Shown here: piece after piece, positions 1-8,125 of the stretch
Layout of the letters: each line of letters begins with the position of its first letter
How positions within the stretch are numbered: the first letter of the stretch is position 1
NCBI GenBank assembly: GCA_964402505.1
Contig: CAYOCP010000012.1
Coordinates: forward strand, 1 to 64,000
Length of the DNA stretch: 64,000 nt
Direction of reading: 5' to 3'
From: SLRI01 sp964402505
GTDB taxonomy: Bacteria; Pseudomonadota; Alphaproteobacteria; Geminicoccales; Geminicoccaceae
Made by a program: the position numbers and the translations under genes
The notes under the pieces: model-generated
What the model saw: the letters and a program-made list of their open reading frames with translations, nothing else
Database searches by the model: none
What the model was told of the DNA's origin: nothing

Positions 1-264
1 TTCCGTCGGGCCGGACCCTAATCACTCCTGGACGAAAAACTCAGGGGCAGGTCAGAGCCACCCTGCCGGGCTCGCGCTCGAAGCGCCTTCACACCTAGAC
101 CGGCATCCGGAAAGCTCCGCTCTTCGATGGCGTGCGGCGCATTGCGATCGGTCGAGACCCGTTCCTTCGGAACCCGTGCGGCGTTCATCTCTTTTTTTTT
201 GGCCTTGTGCCCCGAGCGGACCGCGCGACGGGATAGACCTCGAACGGGAAGCGGGCCCTGCTTC
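1..264. other. Upstream region of the nuo-like operon, no gene seen
   Basis: No convincing coding sequence is visible here. The frame of nuoA stays open upstream to an ATG at 127, but that stretch is arginine- and serine-rich and does not resemble any NuoA N-terminus. A run of nine T residues lies near 189-197. No confident promoter could be assigned. The left edge of the window may cut off part of the regulatory region. Confidence 0.5.
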
Positions 265-645
265 ATGACGCCCCTTGGCGATTCCGCGGATGAAGCCGCG
301 ATGACGCTGATGCTCGTCGTCGGCATCGCGCTCGGCCTCACGCTCGCCCTTTCGTTCCTCCTCCTGGGTCGGGCGGGTGCTTCGCCCGTCAGCGCACCCC
401 AGGCCGCACCCTTTCTCGGCGGCGGAACGGCCGAGACCCACGCCTGGCAGCGCTATCACTTCCGCGCCTACAGCATGACGCTCGTCTTCATCGCCTTCGA
501 GATGGAGATGATGTTCATGTATCCCTGGGCCGTCGTCTTCGTGGCGGAGGGCGTCAAGGCGCTGGCCGAGATGGGGATGTTCCTTGCGATCCTCGCGGTC
601 GGCATCCTCTACGGCTGGCGGGAGGGGGTGTTCAGGTGGCAATAG
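265..645 (+). CDS. nuoA: NADH-quinone oxidoreductase subunit A-like membrane protein
   Basis: Three-helix membrane subunit of complex I-like enzymes, about 126 residues, near the family norm. The conserved block FVFIAFEMEMMFMYPWAVVF-like (here starting LVFIAFEMEMMFMYPWAVVF) and the following MGMFLAILAVGILYGWREG segment identify NuoA helices 2 and 3. The cysteine-containing YECG loop that normally packs against the quinone site is replaced by PFLGGG. ATG 265 is preferred because a purine-rich GGAAGCGGG lies just upstream; ATG 301, closer to the first hydrophobic helix, is an alternative. The 3' end overlaps the GTG start of the next gene by 10 bases, so it is the first gene of a translationally coupled operon. 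Confidence 0.88.
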   Translation: MTPLGDSADEAAMTLMLVVGIALGLTLALSFLLLGRAGASPVSAPQAAPFLGGGTAETHAWQRYHFRAYSMTLVFIAFEMEMMFMYPWAVVFVAEGVKALAEMGMFLAILAVGILYGWREGVFRWQ

Positions 646-1544
646 CCTGGCTCATCCGCCTGGCCATGGAGGCCAGGGTGCCGGTTTTCCCCTGCATCGG
701 GCCCGCCATGCTCGATGCCGCCGAGCGGCTCCTGCTGTCCTTCGACCTGCAGCGGGCGGCGACGCCGCGCGCCGGCGCGATCCTCCTGGTCGCGGGCGCC
801 ATTCCGGGCCGGGCGGAAGCCGCGCTCGACCGGGTGCACGACCAGCTCCCGCATCCCCGCGCCACCCTGATGTGGGACGGGTCGGGCGATGGGGTGGCGG
901 CGCTGCGACGGATGTGGCGGCTGCTGCTCGAGGGGCAAGGCGACGAGCCCGACCGCTGCCCCGACGAGCCGCCGAACGAATGGCGCGGCAAGGGCGATCA
1001 CGGCCAGGGCGGCGAGGGCATGATGGGCGGCGTGCCCTACGGCCGGCCCATGGCGATGACCGGTCCGGACGTGCGCGACGGACTCGAGCTCGATGCGTAC
1101 ACCGCCAGGCTCGGGCCGTTCACGCCCATGCTGCCGCCTGGTCTCGAGCTCGAGGTGACGCTCCAGGGTGACCTGATCGTCGAGGCGACACCCTGCGCAC
1201 CGCCGTTCGAGCAGACGCCCGAGGCTTCCGCCCCACACGCCTGCGCCGCACGGTTGCTGCGACTGCTCGGCCTGCCGCTCGACGCCCACCGGCTCCTCGA
1301 GGGCGGGCGGCCGCGGGGCCGGGCCTGCCTTCGGGCCATCCCACCGGGCCTCGGCCGGGTGCCTTCGGGCGGCGACGCGCGCGCCAGGCTCGAGGCCTGG
1401 CTCGGCGGGCGCTCGGCCGTCCACGAGGTGCCGCCGCTCGCCGATCTCCTCCTCGGCCTCGAATGGAGCGAGGCGATGCTGGTGCTCAACTCCTTCACCC
1501 CCGATGCCTTGCGCCGCTCCTGCGAGGCAGGGGGGGACGGATGA
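636..1544 (+). CDS. Degenerate NuoB/NuoD-like fusion protein in nuo operon
   Basis: 302 residues, in the position normally held by nuoB-C-D. Near residues 45-80 the segment AGAILLVAGAIPGRAEAALD followed by RVHDQLPHPRATLMWDG resembles the NuoB core (ILLVAGTxTxKMAPALxxVYDQMPEPR). The cysteines that bind cluster N2 are not present at the matching places. From about residue 150, LDAYTARLGPFTPMLPPGLE then LEVTLQGDLIVEA resembles the NuoD/hydrogenase N-terminus (GPQHPxxHGxLRLxLELDGE). A glycine-rich linker (GEGMMGGVPYGRPM) joins the halves. The GTG start at 636 follows a strong GGAGGGGG; ATG 666 is an alternative. It most likely caps the membrane arm without carrying an Fe-S cluster. Assignment rests on motif reading only. 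Confidence 0.55.
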   Translation: MAIAWLIRLAMEARVPVFPCIGPAMLDAAERLLLSFDLQRAATPRAGAILLVAGAIPGRAEAALDRVHDQLPHPRATLMWDGSGDGVAALRRMWRLLLEGQGDEPDRCPDEPPNEWRGKGDHGQGGEGMMGGVPYGRPMAMTGPDVRDGLELDAYTARLGPFTPMLPPGLELEVTLQGDLIVEATPCAPPFEQTPEASAPHACAARLLRLLGLPLDAHRLLEGGRPRGRACLRAIPPGLGRVPSGGDARARLEAWLGGRSAVHEVPPLADLLLGLEWSEAMLVLNSFTPDALRRSCEAGGDG

Positions 1545-2446
1545 CGGCGCTTCTCATCCTCTCGCTTCCCCTGACGCTCCTCATGGGCGCCTGGCTCGCC
1601 GGCACGCTCGATCGCCTGGCACCGGCGCTCTGGGGCCAGGCGGCAGCCGGTCCCCTCGGCCCGCTGCGCGACGCGGCGGCCCTTCTGCTGCGCCGGACCG
1701 TCACCACCGAAAGGCCGGACCCGCTGACGCGCGTGCTGGCCCCGGCACTCTACCTCGCGCTCGCCATGGTGGGCCTTTCGGTCGTGCCTCTGGCACCCGG
1801 TCTGGCGCCTGTGGAGAGCTCCGTCGGCATCGTGATCTGGGGGAGCTGCGAGGCGCTGACCATCGTCGCCGTATTCCTGCACGGCTGGTCGCCCAACGCA
1901 CCCTTCCCCCTGATCGGCGCCTATCGCTACGTCGCCATCGCCCTGCCGGTCATGCTGCCTTCGATGTTCGTTCTGATCGCGGCCGCGCTCCCGGCGCAGT
2001 CGCTCTCGATCACCGCCATCGTCGCGTCGCAGGAGGGCATCTGGAACGTGGTCCGGCAGCCGCTCGGCCTGCCGCTCTTCTTGATCGTCGGCCTGACGCT
2101 GACGCTGCGGGGCCCCTTCGACTTCGCCGACGCGGCCGACATCGCGGGCGGAACCTCGGCCGAGGAGAGCGGTGCGGCGCGGGCGCTCTGGCAGCTCGCG
2201 CGGCTTTCGATGCTGGTCGCGTTCTCGGCGATGGCGGCCGCGGTGTTTCTCGGCGGCCCGCTCGGCCCCATGCTGCCGGGGCCGGTCTGGGTCTGGCTCA
2301 AGACGGCGCTCGTCATGGCCCTGACGGTGCTGCTGGGGCACGGCATCGCCCGGACCACGCCCGGTCGCATGCTGGGCCTGCTCTGGATCGGCGCACTGCC
2401 GCTGTCGTTTCTTCATCTCGCCATGGCCGGGGTGCTGGCGCTATGA
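1541..2446 (+). CDS. nuoH: NADH-quinone oxidoreductase subunit H-like protein
   Basis: About 301 residues with roughly eight hydrophobic helices, shorter than typical NuoH (320-350). The diagnostic loop RGPFDFADAADIAGGTSAEE corresponds to the family's GPFDLPEAESELVxGxxxEYSG. Several of the acidic residues lining the quinone cavity are changed to Asp, Ala or Gly. The arginine-rich GPNRVG loop near the N-terminus is also abbreviated. NuoH normally links quinone chemistry to ion pumping, so these losses suggest that quinone reduction is weakened or absent. ATG 1541 was chosen because it overlaps the preceding stop (ATGA) and directly begins a membrane helix. The 3' end overlaps nuoJ by four bases. 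Confidence 0.8.
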   Translation: MTALLILSLPLTLLMGAWLAGTLDRLAPALWGQAAAGPLGPLRDAAALLLRRTVTTERPDPLTRVLAPALYLALAMVGLSVVPLAPGLAPVESSVGIVIWGSCEALTIVAVFLHGWSPNAPFPLIGAYRYVAIALPVMLPSMFVLIAAALPAQSLSITAIVASQEGIWNVVRQPLGLPLFLIVGLTLTLRGPFDFADAADIAGGTSAEESGAARALWQLARLSMLVAFSAMAAAVFLGGPLGPMLPGPVWVWLKTALVMALTVLLGHGIARTTPGRMLGLLWIGALPLSFLHLAMAGVLAL

Positions 2447-3048
2447 GCGATGCGTTGATCCTCGCCCTCGTCCTTTTCGCCGTCTGGTCGGGCTGGCGCG
2501 TGTTTCGTGTCGATTCGATGGTGCGCGCGTCCTTCTCGCTGATGCTCTCCTTCATGGCGGTCGGCGGCATCGGTGTTCTCCTGCCCGCCTCCTATATCGG
2601 CGTCGCCACCGTCTTCATGATGGCGGTCGAGATGATGGTGATGGCGATCTTCATGGTCGCCTTCATGATGAACCCTGCCGGGCTCAATCCCATGTCGATG
2701 GTCCACCAGCACCGCCTCGCGCTCGGTGCGGGCATGATCGCGTTTCTCGGCCTCGCGGGCGCGGTGCTGCTGGCGGACCTGCCCGACCGTCCGGTGCCTG
2801 CGGACAGGCGTGTCGTCGTCGATCTCGGGACCGAGCTTCTCGGACCCTCCATGCTGATCTTCGAGACCGCCGGCGTCACCCTGCTCGCCACCATGGTGGG
2901 GGCGGTGATCCTGTCCTCGCGGCAGGGGCGCCACGGCCCTGCGGACGAGGGCGCGCGACCGCCCGGGCTGACGCCGGGCGGCGAGCCGGCGGGACGACGG
3001 CCCGACGGGGATGGCGGCCACCACGACCATGGCGGGCATTCGGCATGA
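2443..3048 (+). CDS. nuoJ: NADH-quinone oxidoreductase subunit J-like protein
   Basis: About 201 residues with five predicted membrane helices, matching NuoJ in size and in its place between nuoH and nuoK. The glycine-rich helix 2-3 region (FMAVGGIGVLLPASYIGVAT followed by a methionine-rich helix) corresponds to the NuoJ segment that switches conformation during pumping. NuoI, which usually lies between H and J, is missing. The C-terminal 45 residues are hydrophilic and rich in Gly, Pro, Asp and His (ending GGHHDHGGHSA), an unusual extension that could bind metal, though this is unproven. ATG 2443 overlaps the nuoH stop. Confidence 0.82.
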   Translation: MSDALILALVLFAVWSGWRVFRVDSMVRASFSLMLSFMAVGGIGVLLPASYIGVATVFMMAVEMMVMAIFMVAFMMNPAGLNPMSMVHQHRLALGAGMIAFLGLAGAVLLADLPDRPVPADRRVVVDLGTELLGPSMLIFETAGVTLLATMVGAVILSSRQGRHGPADEGARPPGLTPGGEPAGRRPDGDGGHHDHGGHSA

Positions 3049-3350
3049 CGCTCACCATCGTCCTTCTCGGTGCCGCGGCACTGATCGGGATCGGCCTCTA
3101 CGGCGCCCTCTCGCAGCAGAGCTTCGTCATGCTGATGATGGGGCTCGAGCTGATGCTGAACGGTGCTCTCCTCCTCATCATCGGCTTCTGGTCGCGCGCC
3201 CTCGGCGGCGCGCCCGAGGGGCAGCTCCTCGCCATCATCGTCATGGCCGTGATGGCGGTCGAGATGGCGGTGGGCTTCGCCCTCGTCGTCGCTGTCTACC
3301 GCAAAAGGCAGGCCGACACGACCGAAAGCCTCGACACGTTGCGGCTATGA
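3045..3350 (+). CDS. nuoK: NADH-quinone oxidoreductase subunit K-like protein
   Basis: 101 residues and three helices, the exact length expected for NuoK (MrpC-like). Both intramembrane glutamates known to matter for proton pumping are present: one in MGLELMLN (helix 2) and one in MAVEMAVGFALVV (helix 3). The N-terminal block LIGIGLYGALSQQSF is highly typical. The gene overlaps nuoJ and nuoL by four bases at each end, so translation is probably coupled. Unlike several neighbours, this subunit looks fully functional. Confidence 0.92.
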   Translation: MTLTIVLLGAAALIGIGLYGALSQQSFVMLMMGLELMLNGALLLIIGFWSRALGGAPEGQLLAIIVMAVMAVEMAVGFALVVAVYRKRQADTTESLDTLRL

Positions 3351-5254
3351 TCTGGACACCGGCGCTCTGGCCCTTCCTCGCCGGCATCGCCTTCTGGCTC
3401 ACGGCCGGTCGCTCGCGCCGCCATGCCGGGCTCGTCGCCGCCCTCGCCATGGCGGCAACACTCGCCCTCGCCATGGCGGCCATGGGCCGAACCGGTGTCA
3501 TCCATTGGGCGCCCTGGCTGACGCTTCGGGCCGGCCTCGTGCCGCTCGCGCAGGTGGTCGCCATCATGGTGCCGGCGGTCGGATTGGCCGTCGTCGTCTT
3601 CGCGGCGGGGCACGAGGCAGAAAGAGGGCTCGGCCGCCTCCTGGCTCTGCTCTTGATGTTCACCGGGGCCATGGAGCTCGTCGTCATCGCCGAGGATCTC
3701 GTCACCCTGCTGATCGGCTGGGAAGCGATGGGGGCCGCGTCCTGGGCGCTCATCGGCCATCACTGGCGCGACGGCGACGCCATGCCGTCCGCGAACTACG
3801 CCTTCCTGATGACGCGGGCGGGCGATCTCGGCCTCTTCCTCGCCGTCTTCGCCTGCTATTCGGGGGCAGGATCGGTCGATTACCCGGCACTCGGCCGGCT
3901 CGAAGGCTGGCATCTCGGCGTCACCGCGTTCGGCATCCTGGTCGCCGCCGGATCGAAGGCCGGGCAGGTGCCGTTCTCGCCCTGGCTGTTCCGCGCCATG
4001 GCGGGTCCGACCTCGGTATCGGCCCTGCTCCACTGCTCCACCATGGTCGCGGCAGGCGCCTATCTTGTGGCCCGCCTCCATCCGCAGCTCGCGGCGGCGC
4101 AGGGCTTTTCGGGCGCTGCCGTCGCGCTCGGCCTCGCGACCGCGCTGGCCGGAGGCCTCGTGGCGCTCCTGCAGCTCCACGCCAAGAAGGTCCTGGCCGG
4201 ATCCACCTCGGCGCAGCTCGGGCTGATGTTCGCAGCCGTCGGCGCGGGCTATCCCGGCATCGCGATCCTGCATCTGATCGCGCACGCCTTCTTCAAGGCA
4301 CCGCTCTTCTTCGCCGCCGGCATCGCGCATCGCCGGACCGGCTCGTTCGACCTCGCCCGCATGCGCCAGGGAACGGCGCTGCCGCTCACGGCGGGACTCA
4401 CGGCGATCGCGGCTCTCGCCCTTGCCGGCGTGCCCCCGCTCGGCGGCGCCTGGACCAAGGAGGAGATCGTCTCGGGCCTGAGCACCCTCTCGCCCTGGCT
4501 CGGGCTCGTCGCGATGGCGGCCGGAGGACTCTCCGCCGCCTATGCCGCGCGCTTCGCGATTCTGGCCTACGGACCCGGTGGAAGCGAGGGCGAAGGCGGC
4601 CCCACCCGTGCCGCCCTGGCCGCCCTCGCCATGCTGGCGGCGGTGACGCTGGCGCTCTCGGCACTCTGGCTGGCACCGCTGCACGAGGCGGCCCTGGCCC
4701 TGATGGGAGCCGCGCTTCCGGCAGGCGGGGTGCTCGAGCTGGCGACCTCGCTCGGTCTGGTCGGCCTTGGCCTCCTGGCAGGGCTCTGGCTCGCGCGCCA
4801 TCCGCGGCAGCCGGGCGGCGCCGACTGGCTGGGGCTGCCCCGATTGGTCGACTGGGCGGTCGTGCGCCCGTCGCTCGGTGTGGCAAGGAGCGCCGCTCGG
4901 ATCGACGATGCCGTTCCCGCCGCCATTCCGCGGGCCGCGGCGAGATTCGCGCGGGCCGTTGCCGGCGCCCTTCGTGACGCCGACGAGAGCGGCATCGACG
5001 GCCTGGACAGGCAGGCGAGCCGTGCCCGTCGCGGCGCCGTGGCACTCGCGGTCGGGCTGACCCTGGCCGCTTCGCGGACCACGAGCCGCGTCGGCGAGGG
5101 TGCGGTCGACCTGATCCCCTCGGGCACCGGGCGCCTCATGGCCATGTCCGGCGCCGATCTGCGGCGGCTCCAGACCGGCCAGTCGCACCATTATTACGCG
5201 ATCCTCGTCGCGGGTTTCGCCCTCGGCGCGGCGATACTCATCCTGGGAGCCTGA
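3347..5254 (+). CDS. nuoL: NADH-quinone oxidoreductase subunit L-like antiporter subunit
   Basis: About 635 residues, full length for NuoL including the C-terminal lateral helix and a final anchor (YYAILVAGFALGAAILILGA). Pumping residues are retained: the Glu in LLIGWEAMGAASWALIGHHW, the Lys in GSKAGQVPFSPWLFRAMAGP and the Lys near HAKKVLAGSTSAQ. NuoL is the distal antiporter-like pump subunit of complex I. ATG 3347 overlaps the nuoK stop codon; longer in-frame starts would run through nuoK and are rejected. With nuoM and nuoN this gives three antiporter modules, as in ordinary complex I. Confidence 0.92.
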   Translation: MIWTPALWPFLAGIAFWLTAGRSRRHAGLVAALAMAATLALAMAAMGRTGVIHWAPWLTLRAGLVPLAQVVAIMVPAVGLAVVVFAAGHEAERGLGRLLALLLMFTGAMELVVIAEDLVTLLIGWEAMGAASWALIGHHWRDGDAMPSANYAFLMTRAGDLGLFLAVFACYSGAGSVDYPALGRLEGWHLGVTAFGILVAAGSKAGQVPFSPWLFRAMAGPTSVSALLHCSTMVAAGAYLVARLHPQLAAAQGFSGAAVALGLATALAGGLVALLQLHAKKVLAGSTSAQLGLMFAAVGAGYPGIAILHLIAHAFFKAPLFFAAGIAHRRTGSFDLARMRQGTALPLTAGLTAIAALALAGVPPLGGAWTKEEIVSGLSTLSPWLGLVAMAAGGLSAAYAARFAILAYGPGGSEGEGGPTRAALAALAMLAAVTLALSALWLAPLHEAALALMGAALPAGGVLELATSLGLVGLGLLAGLWLARHPRQPGGADWLGLPRLVDWAVVRPSLGVARSAARIDDAVPAAIPRAAARFARAVAGALRDADESGIDGLDRQASRARRGAVALAVGLTLAASRTTSRVGEGAVDLIPSGTGRLMAMSGADLRRLQTGQSHHYYAILVAGFALGAAILILGA

Positions 5255-5256
5255 CC

Positions 5257-6732
5257 TTGCTGAGCCTCTGCATCCTCATCCCCCTGCTCGGCGCTCTGGT
5301 GCTTGTCGCGATGCCCTCCCTCGGCGACGTCACGGCACGCCGCGCCGCCGTCGTCGTCGCCATCCTCCCGCTCGTCCTGCTGCTTTTGGTCTGGGCGGGC
5401 TTCTCGGGCGGCGTCGGCTTTCGGGCCGTCGAGGAGGTCCCGTGGATCCCGGCGCTCGGCATCGCCTGGCGCGTCGGCGTGGACGGGCTGTCGCTCGGCC
5501 TGGCCCTGATGAGCGCCTTTCTCTTCCTCGCCGCCATCGCCTGGCCGATGGCGGGCCTGCCGCGGGCGCGCAGCTACTATGCGTGGTTCCTGTTCCTGAT
5601 GGCGGTCTCGCTCGGTCTCTTCCTCGCGCTCGATCTCGTGATCTTCTACGTGTTCTTCGATCTTTCCCTCGTCGGCATGTATTTTTTGATCGGCCGCTGG
5701 GGACATGGCGAGGCGGAGCGCGCGGCGCTCGAGTTCTTCCTCTACACGCTGGCGGGCTCGCTCCTGATCCTGATCGGGATCATCGTGCTGGCGCTCTCGG
5801 CCCCGACCCTGAGCTTCGACATGCGCCAGAGCATCGCTCACCCGCCCCTCGAAGGCTCGGGAACCGCCGGCGCCCTGGTGCTCCTCGCCTTCGTCATCGG
5901 CTTCGGGATCAAGACGCCGCTCTTCCCGGTCCACACCTGGCTGCCGCCCGCGCATGTCGAAGCGCCGGGACCGGTCTCGGCGATCCTCGCGGGCGTGCTG
6001 CTCAAGATGGGCGCTTACGGCCTGATCCGGCTGCCGATGCAGATGATGCCCGGCATCTTCGCCGACTGGGCGCTGCCGCTCGCGATCCTGGCCGTGATCT
6101 CGATCCTCTGGGGCGCGATCGTGGCGCTCGGGCAGAGCAACCTCAAGCGGCGCATCGCCTACACCTCCGTCAATCACATGGGCTACACCGTTCTCGGCAT
6201 CGCCGTCGCGGGCTCGGCGCTCGGCTCGGAGACGGCACGGGCGATGGCGCTGACGGGGGCGGTTGTCGAGATGATCGCCCACGGCCTCATCACGGGATCG
6301 CTCTTTCTGATCGCCGGCGCCTTCTGGCAGCGGACGCAGGATTACGAGATGGCGCATTATGGCGGGCTCGCGGGTCCGGCGCCGCGGCTGACACGGGCGG
6401 CGGCGCTCGCGGCCTTCGCCTCGCTCGGCCTGCCGGGCCTCGCCGGCTTCGTCGCCGAGCTCCATATCTTCCTCGGCACGTTCGGCGTCTATCCCTGGCT
6501 CGCCGCCATCGGCCTCCTCGGCATCCTGATCACCGCCGCCCTCTTTCTCGACCTTCTGCGGCAGCTCTTCTTCGGCGAGCTGCCCAAGGCCCGTGCCGGC
6601 TTCCCCGATCTCGAGCCGGCCGAGCTCGGAATCCTGACAGCCCTTCTGGCGCTCGTCGTTCTGATCGGCGTCTGGCCCTCCTGGCTGCTCGACCTGATCG
6701 GCGCCGGCTCGCTCCTGCCGGCGGCGGGCTGA
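5257..6732 (+). CDS. nuoM: NADH-quinone oxidoreductase subunit M-like antiporter subunit
   Basis: 491 residues, normal for NuoM. The first helix pair and HVEAPGPVSAILAGVLLKMG motif are canonical, including the Lys in FGIKTPLFPVHTWLPPAH and the Lys in LLKMGAYG. The helix-5 glutamate essential for pumping in E. coli NuoM (usual context VFFExxLIPMYFLIG) is an aspartate here (VFFDLSLVGMYFLIG), a conservative change that should leave an ionisable group. The start is a TTG two bases after the nuoL stop, with GGGAG about eight bases upstream; no suitable ATG lies nearby. Confidence 0.92.
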   Translation: MLSLCILIPLLGALVLVAMPSLGDVTARRAAVVVAILPLVLLLLVWAGFSGGVGFRAVEEVPWIPALGIAWRVGVDGLSLGLALMSAFLFLAAIAWPMAGLPRARSYYAWFLFLMAVSLGLFLALDLVIFYVFFDLSLVGMYFLIGRWGHGEAERAALEFFLYTLAGSLLILIGIIVLALSAPTLSFDMRQSIAHPPLEGSGTAGALVLLAFVIGFGIKTPLFPVHTWLPPAHVEAPGPVSAILAGVLLKMGAYGLIRLPMQMMPGIFADWALPLAILAVISILWGAIVALGQSNLKRRIAYTSVNHMGYTVLGIAVAGSALGSETARAMALTGAVVEMIAHGLITGSLFLIAGAFWQRTQDYEMAHYGGLAGPAPRLTRAAALAAFASLGLPGLAGFVAELHIFLGTFGVYPWLAAIGLLGILITAALFLDLLRQLFFGELPKARAGFPDLEPAELGILTALLALVVLIGVWPSWLLDLIGAGSLLPAAG

Positions 6733-6733
6733 C

Positions 6734-8125
6734 ATGCCCATAGAGGATCTCGCCCCCGAGATCGCCGTCCTCCTGACCGCCGTCGCGGTGCTGATCGTGG
6801 CGATCACCGTTCCACAGCAGCGGCACGGCCTTTGCGCCTTCCTGGCGCTCGCCGGCCTGGCGGTAGCGGGCGGGCTCGCCGTGGCACAGCTCGAGGTCCA
6901 CCGCCTCACCTTCTTCGGCACCTTCGCCCTCGACAGCGCCACCGGCGCCGCGCGGCTGATGGTGCTCGGCATCACCGCCCTCTCGATCCTGCTCTCTCCC
7001 GCCTGGTTCGTCACCGACCGCCGCCACGGCGAGCTCTACGCCATGTTCCTGTTCTCGGCGCTCGGTGCCCTGGCGCTGGCGGGGGCCGCGGACCTCATGC
7101 AGCTCGTGATGGGCGTCCTGCTCTCGTCCATCACCGGCTACGTGCTCGCCGCCTACCACCGCGACTGGGCGATCTCGGTCGAGGCGGGGATGAAGTACTT
7201 CCTCGTCGGCGCCCTCGCCAACGCGCTCATGGTGATCGGCGTCGTGCTGACCATGGGGCTCGGGGGCACCACCGCCTATGCCGGACTGGCGGGCGCGGGG
7301 CCTTTTGGGGCGCTGGCGCTCATCGGGCTCATGCTGGTCCTGACGGGGCTGCTCTTCAAGCTCGGTGCCGTCCCCGCCCACAGCTGGGTGCCCGATGTCG
7401 CCGAAGGGGCACCCGCACCTGCCGCGGCCTTCCTCACGACCGTGCCCAAGATCGCCGCCGCCGTCGCCCTCTTCCGGCTCGTCGACCTCTTCCCCCAGGA
7501 AGGTTCGCTTCGCCTGCTCGTGGCCCTCATCGCCGCGACGACCATGACCCTCGGCAATCTCGCCGCCCTCTGGCAGGAGGATGTGCGGCGGCTGATCGGC
7601 TGGTCCTCGGTCAGCCAGGCGGGCTACGCGCTGATGGCCGTGGCGGTGGCCGGCCGTGCCCCTGACGCCCTGCCGGCGCTTCTGGTCTTCGTCGGCGTCT
7701 ATGCGCTAGCGACCCTTGCCGCCTTCGCCGTCGTGGCGCATCTGCGGGGCCGCACCGCGCTCGCCGATTATGCCGGCCTCCTCCGCCGGCGCCCGTGGGC
7801 CGCGGTGGCGCTGATCGTGGCCTTTCTCTCGCTCGTCGGCATCCCGCCGCTCGCCGGCTTCGTCGGCAAGTTCGCGCTCTTCATGGCGGCGGTCGAGGGC
7901 GGCTACGCCTGGCTCGCGGTCCTGGCGATCGCCAACTCCGTCCTGTCGCTCTTCTACTACGCCCGCGTCATCGCGCCCATGGTGTTCAGGCCAAGCCGCG
8001 ACCCGGCGCCGGTGCTCGACGGCCGCACCGCGGCGACGATGCTCGCGGCGGCCGCAGCCTTGATCCTGACCCCGGCGGCGGCCGGAATCGTCTGGCCGGC
8101 GCTCGGGGGCGGCATCCTTCCCTGA
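6734..8125 (+). CDS. nuoN: NADH-quinone oxidoreductase subunit N-like antiporter subunit
   Basis: 463 residues, typical of NuoN. The motif LFKLGAVPAHSWVPDVAEGA keeps the key Lys, and TTVPKIAAAVALFRLV keeps the second Lys. The helix-5 glutamate (family context VGLELxSLxLYVLAA) is absent: the sequence reads MGVLLSSITGYVLAAYHRDW, with Leu at that position. This removes one of the coupled charge pairs in the antiporter nearest the adaptor subunit. ATG 6734 begins right after the nuoM stop. It is the last nuo gene; a short GC hairpin at 8162-8175 without a T-run follows. Confidence 0.9.
   Translation: MPIEDLAPEIAVLLTAVAVLIVAITVPQQRHGLCAFLALAGLAVAGGLAVAQLEVHRLTFFGTFALDSATGAARLMVLGITALSILLSPAWFVTDRRHGELYAMFLFSALGALALAGAADLMQLVMGVLLSSITGYVLAAYHRDWAISVEAGMKYFLVGALANALMVIGVVLTMGLGGTTAYAGLAGAGPFGALALIGLMLVLTGLLFKLGAVPAHSWVPDVAEGAPAPAAAFLTTVPKIAAAVALFRLVDLFPQEGSLRLLVALIAATTMTLGNLAALWQEDVRRLIGWSSVSQAGYALMAVAVAGRAPDALPALLVFVGVYALATLAAFAVVAHLRGRTALADYAGLLRRRPWAAVALIVAFLSLVGIPPLAGFVGKFALFMAAVEGGYAWLAVLAIANSVLSLFYYARVIAPMVFRPSRDPAPVLDGRTAATMLAAAAALILTPAAAGIVWPALGGGILP

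Noticed and set aside
127..264. Longer NuoA start at 127
   Set aside because: The extension is not NuoA-like and lacks a ribosome site.
3011..3346. Longer NuoL start at 3011
   Set aside because: It would run through nuoK and adds arginine-rich sequence; ATG 3347 overlaps the nuoK stop in the same way as its neighbours.
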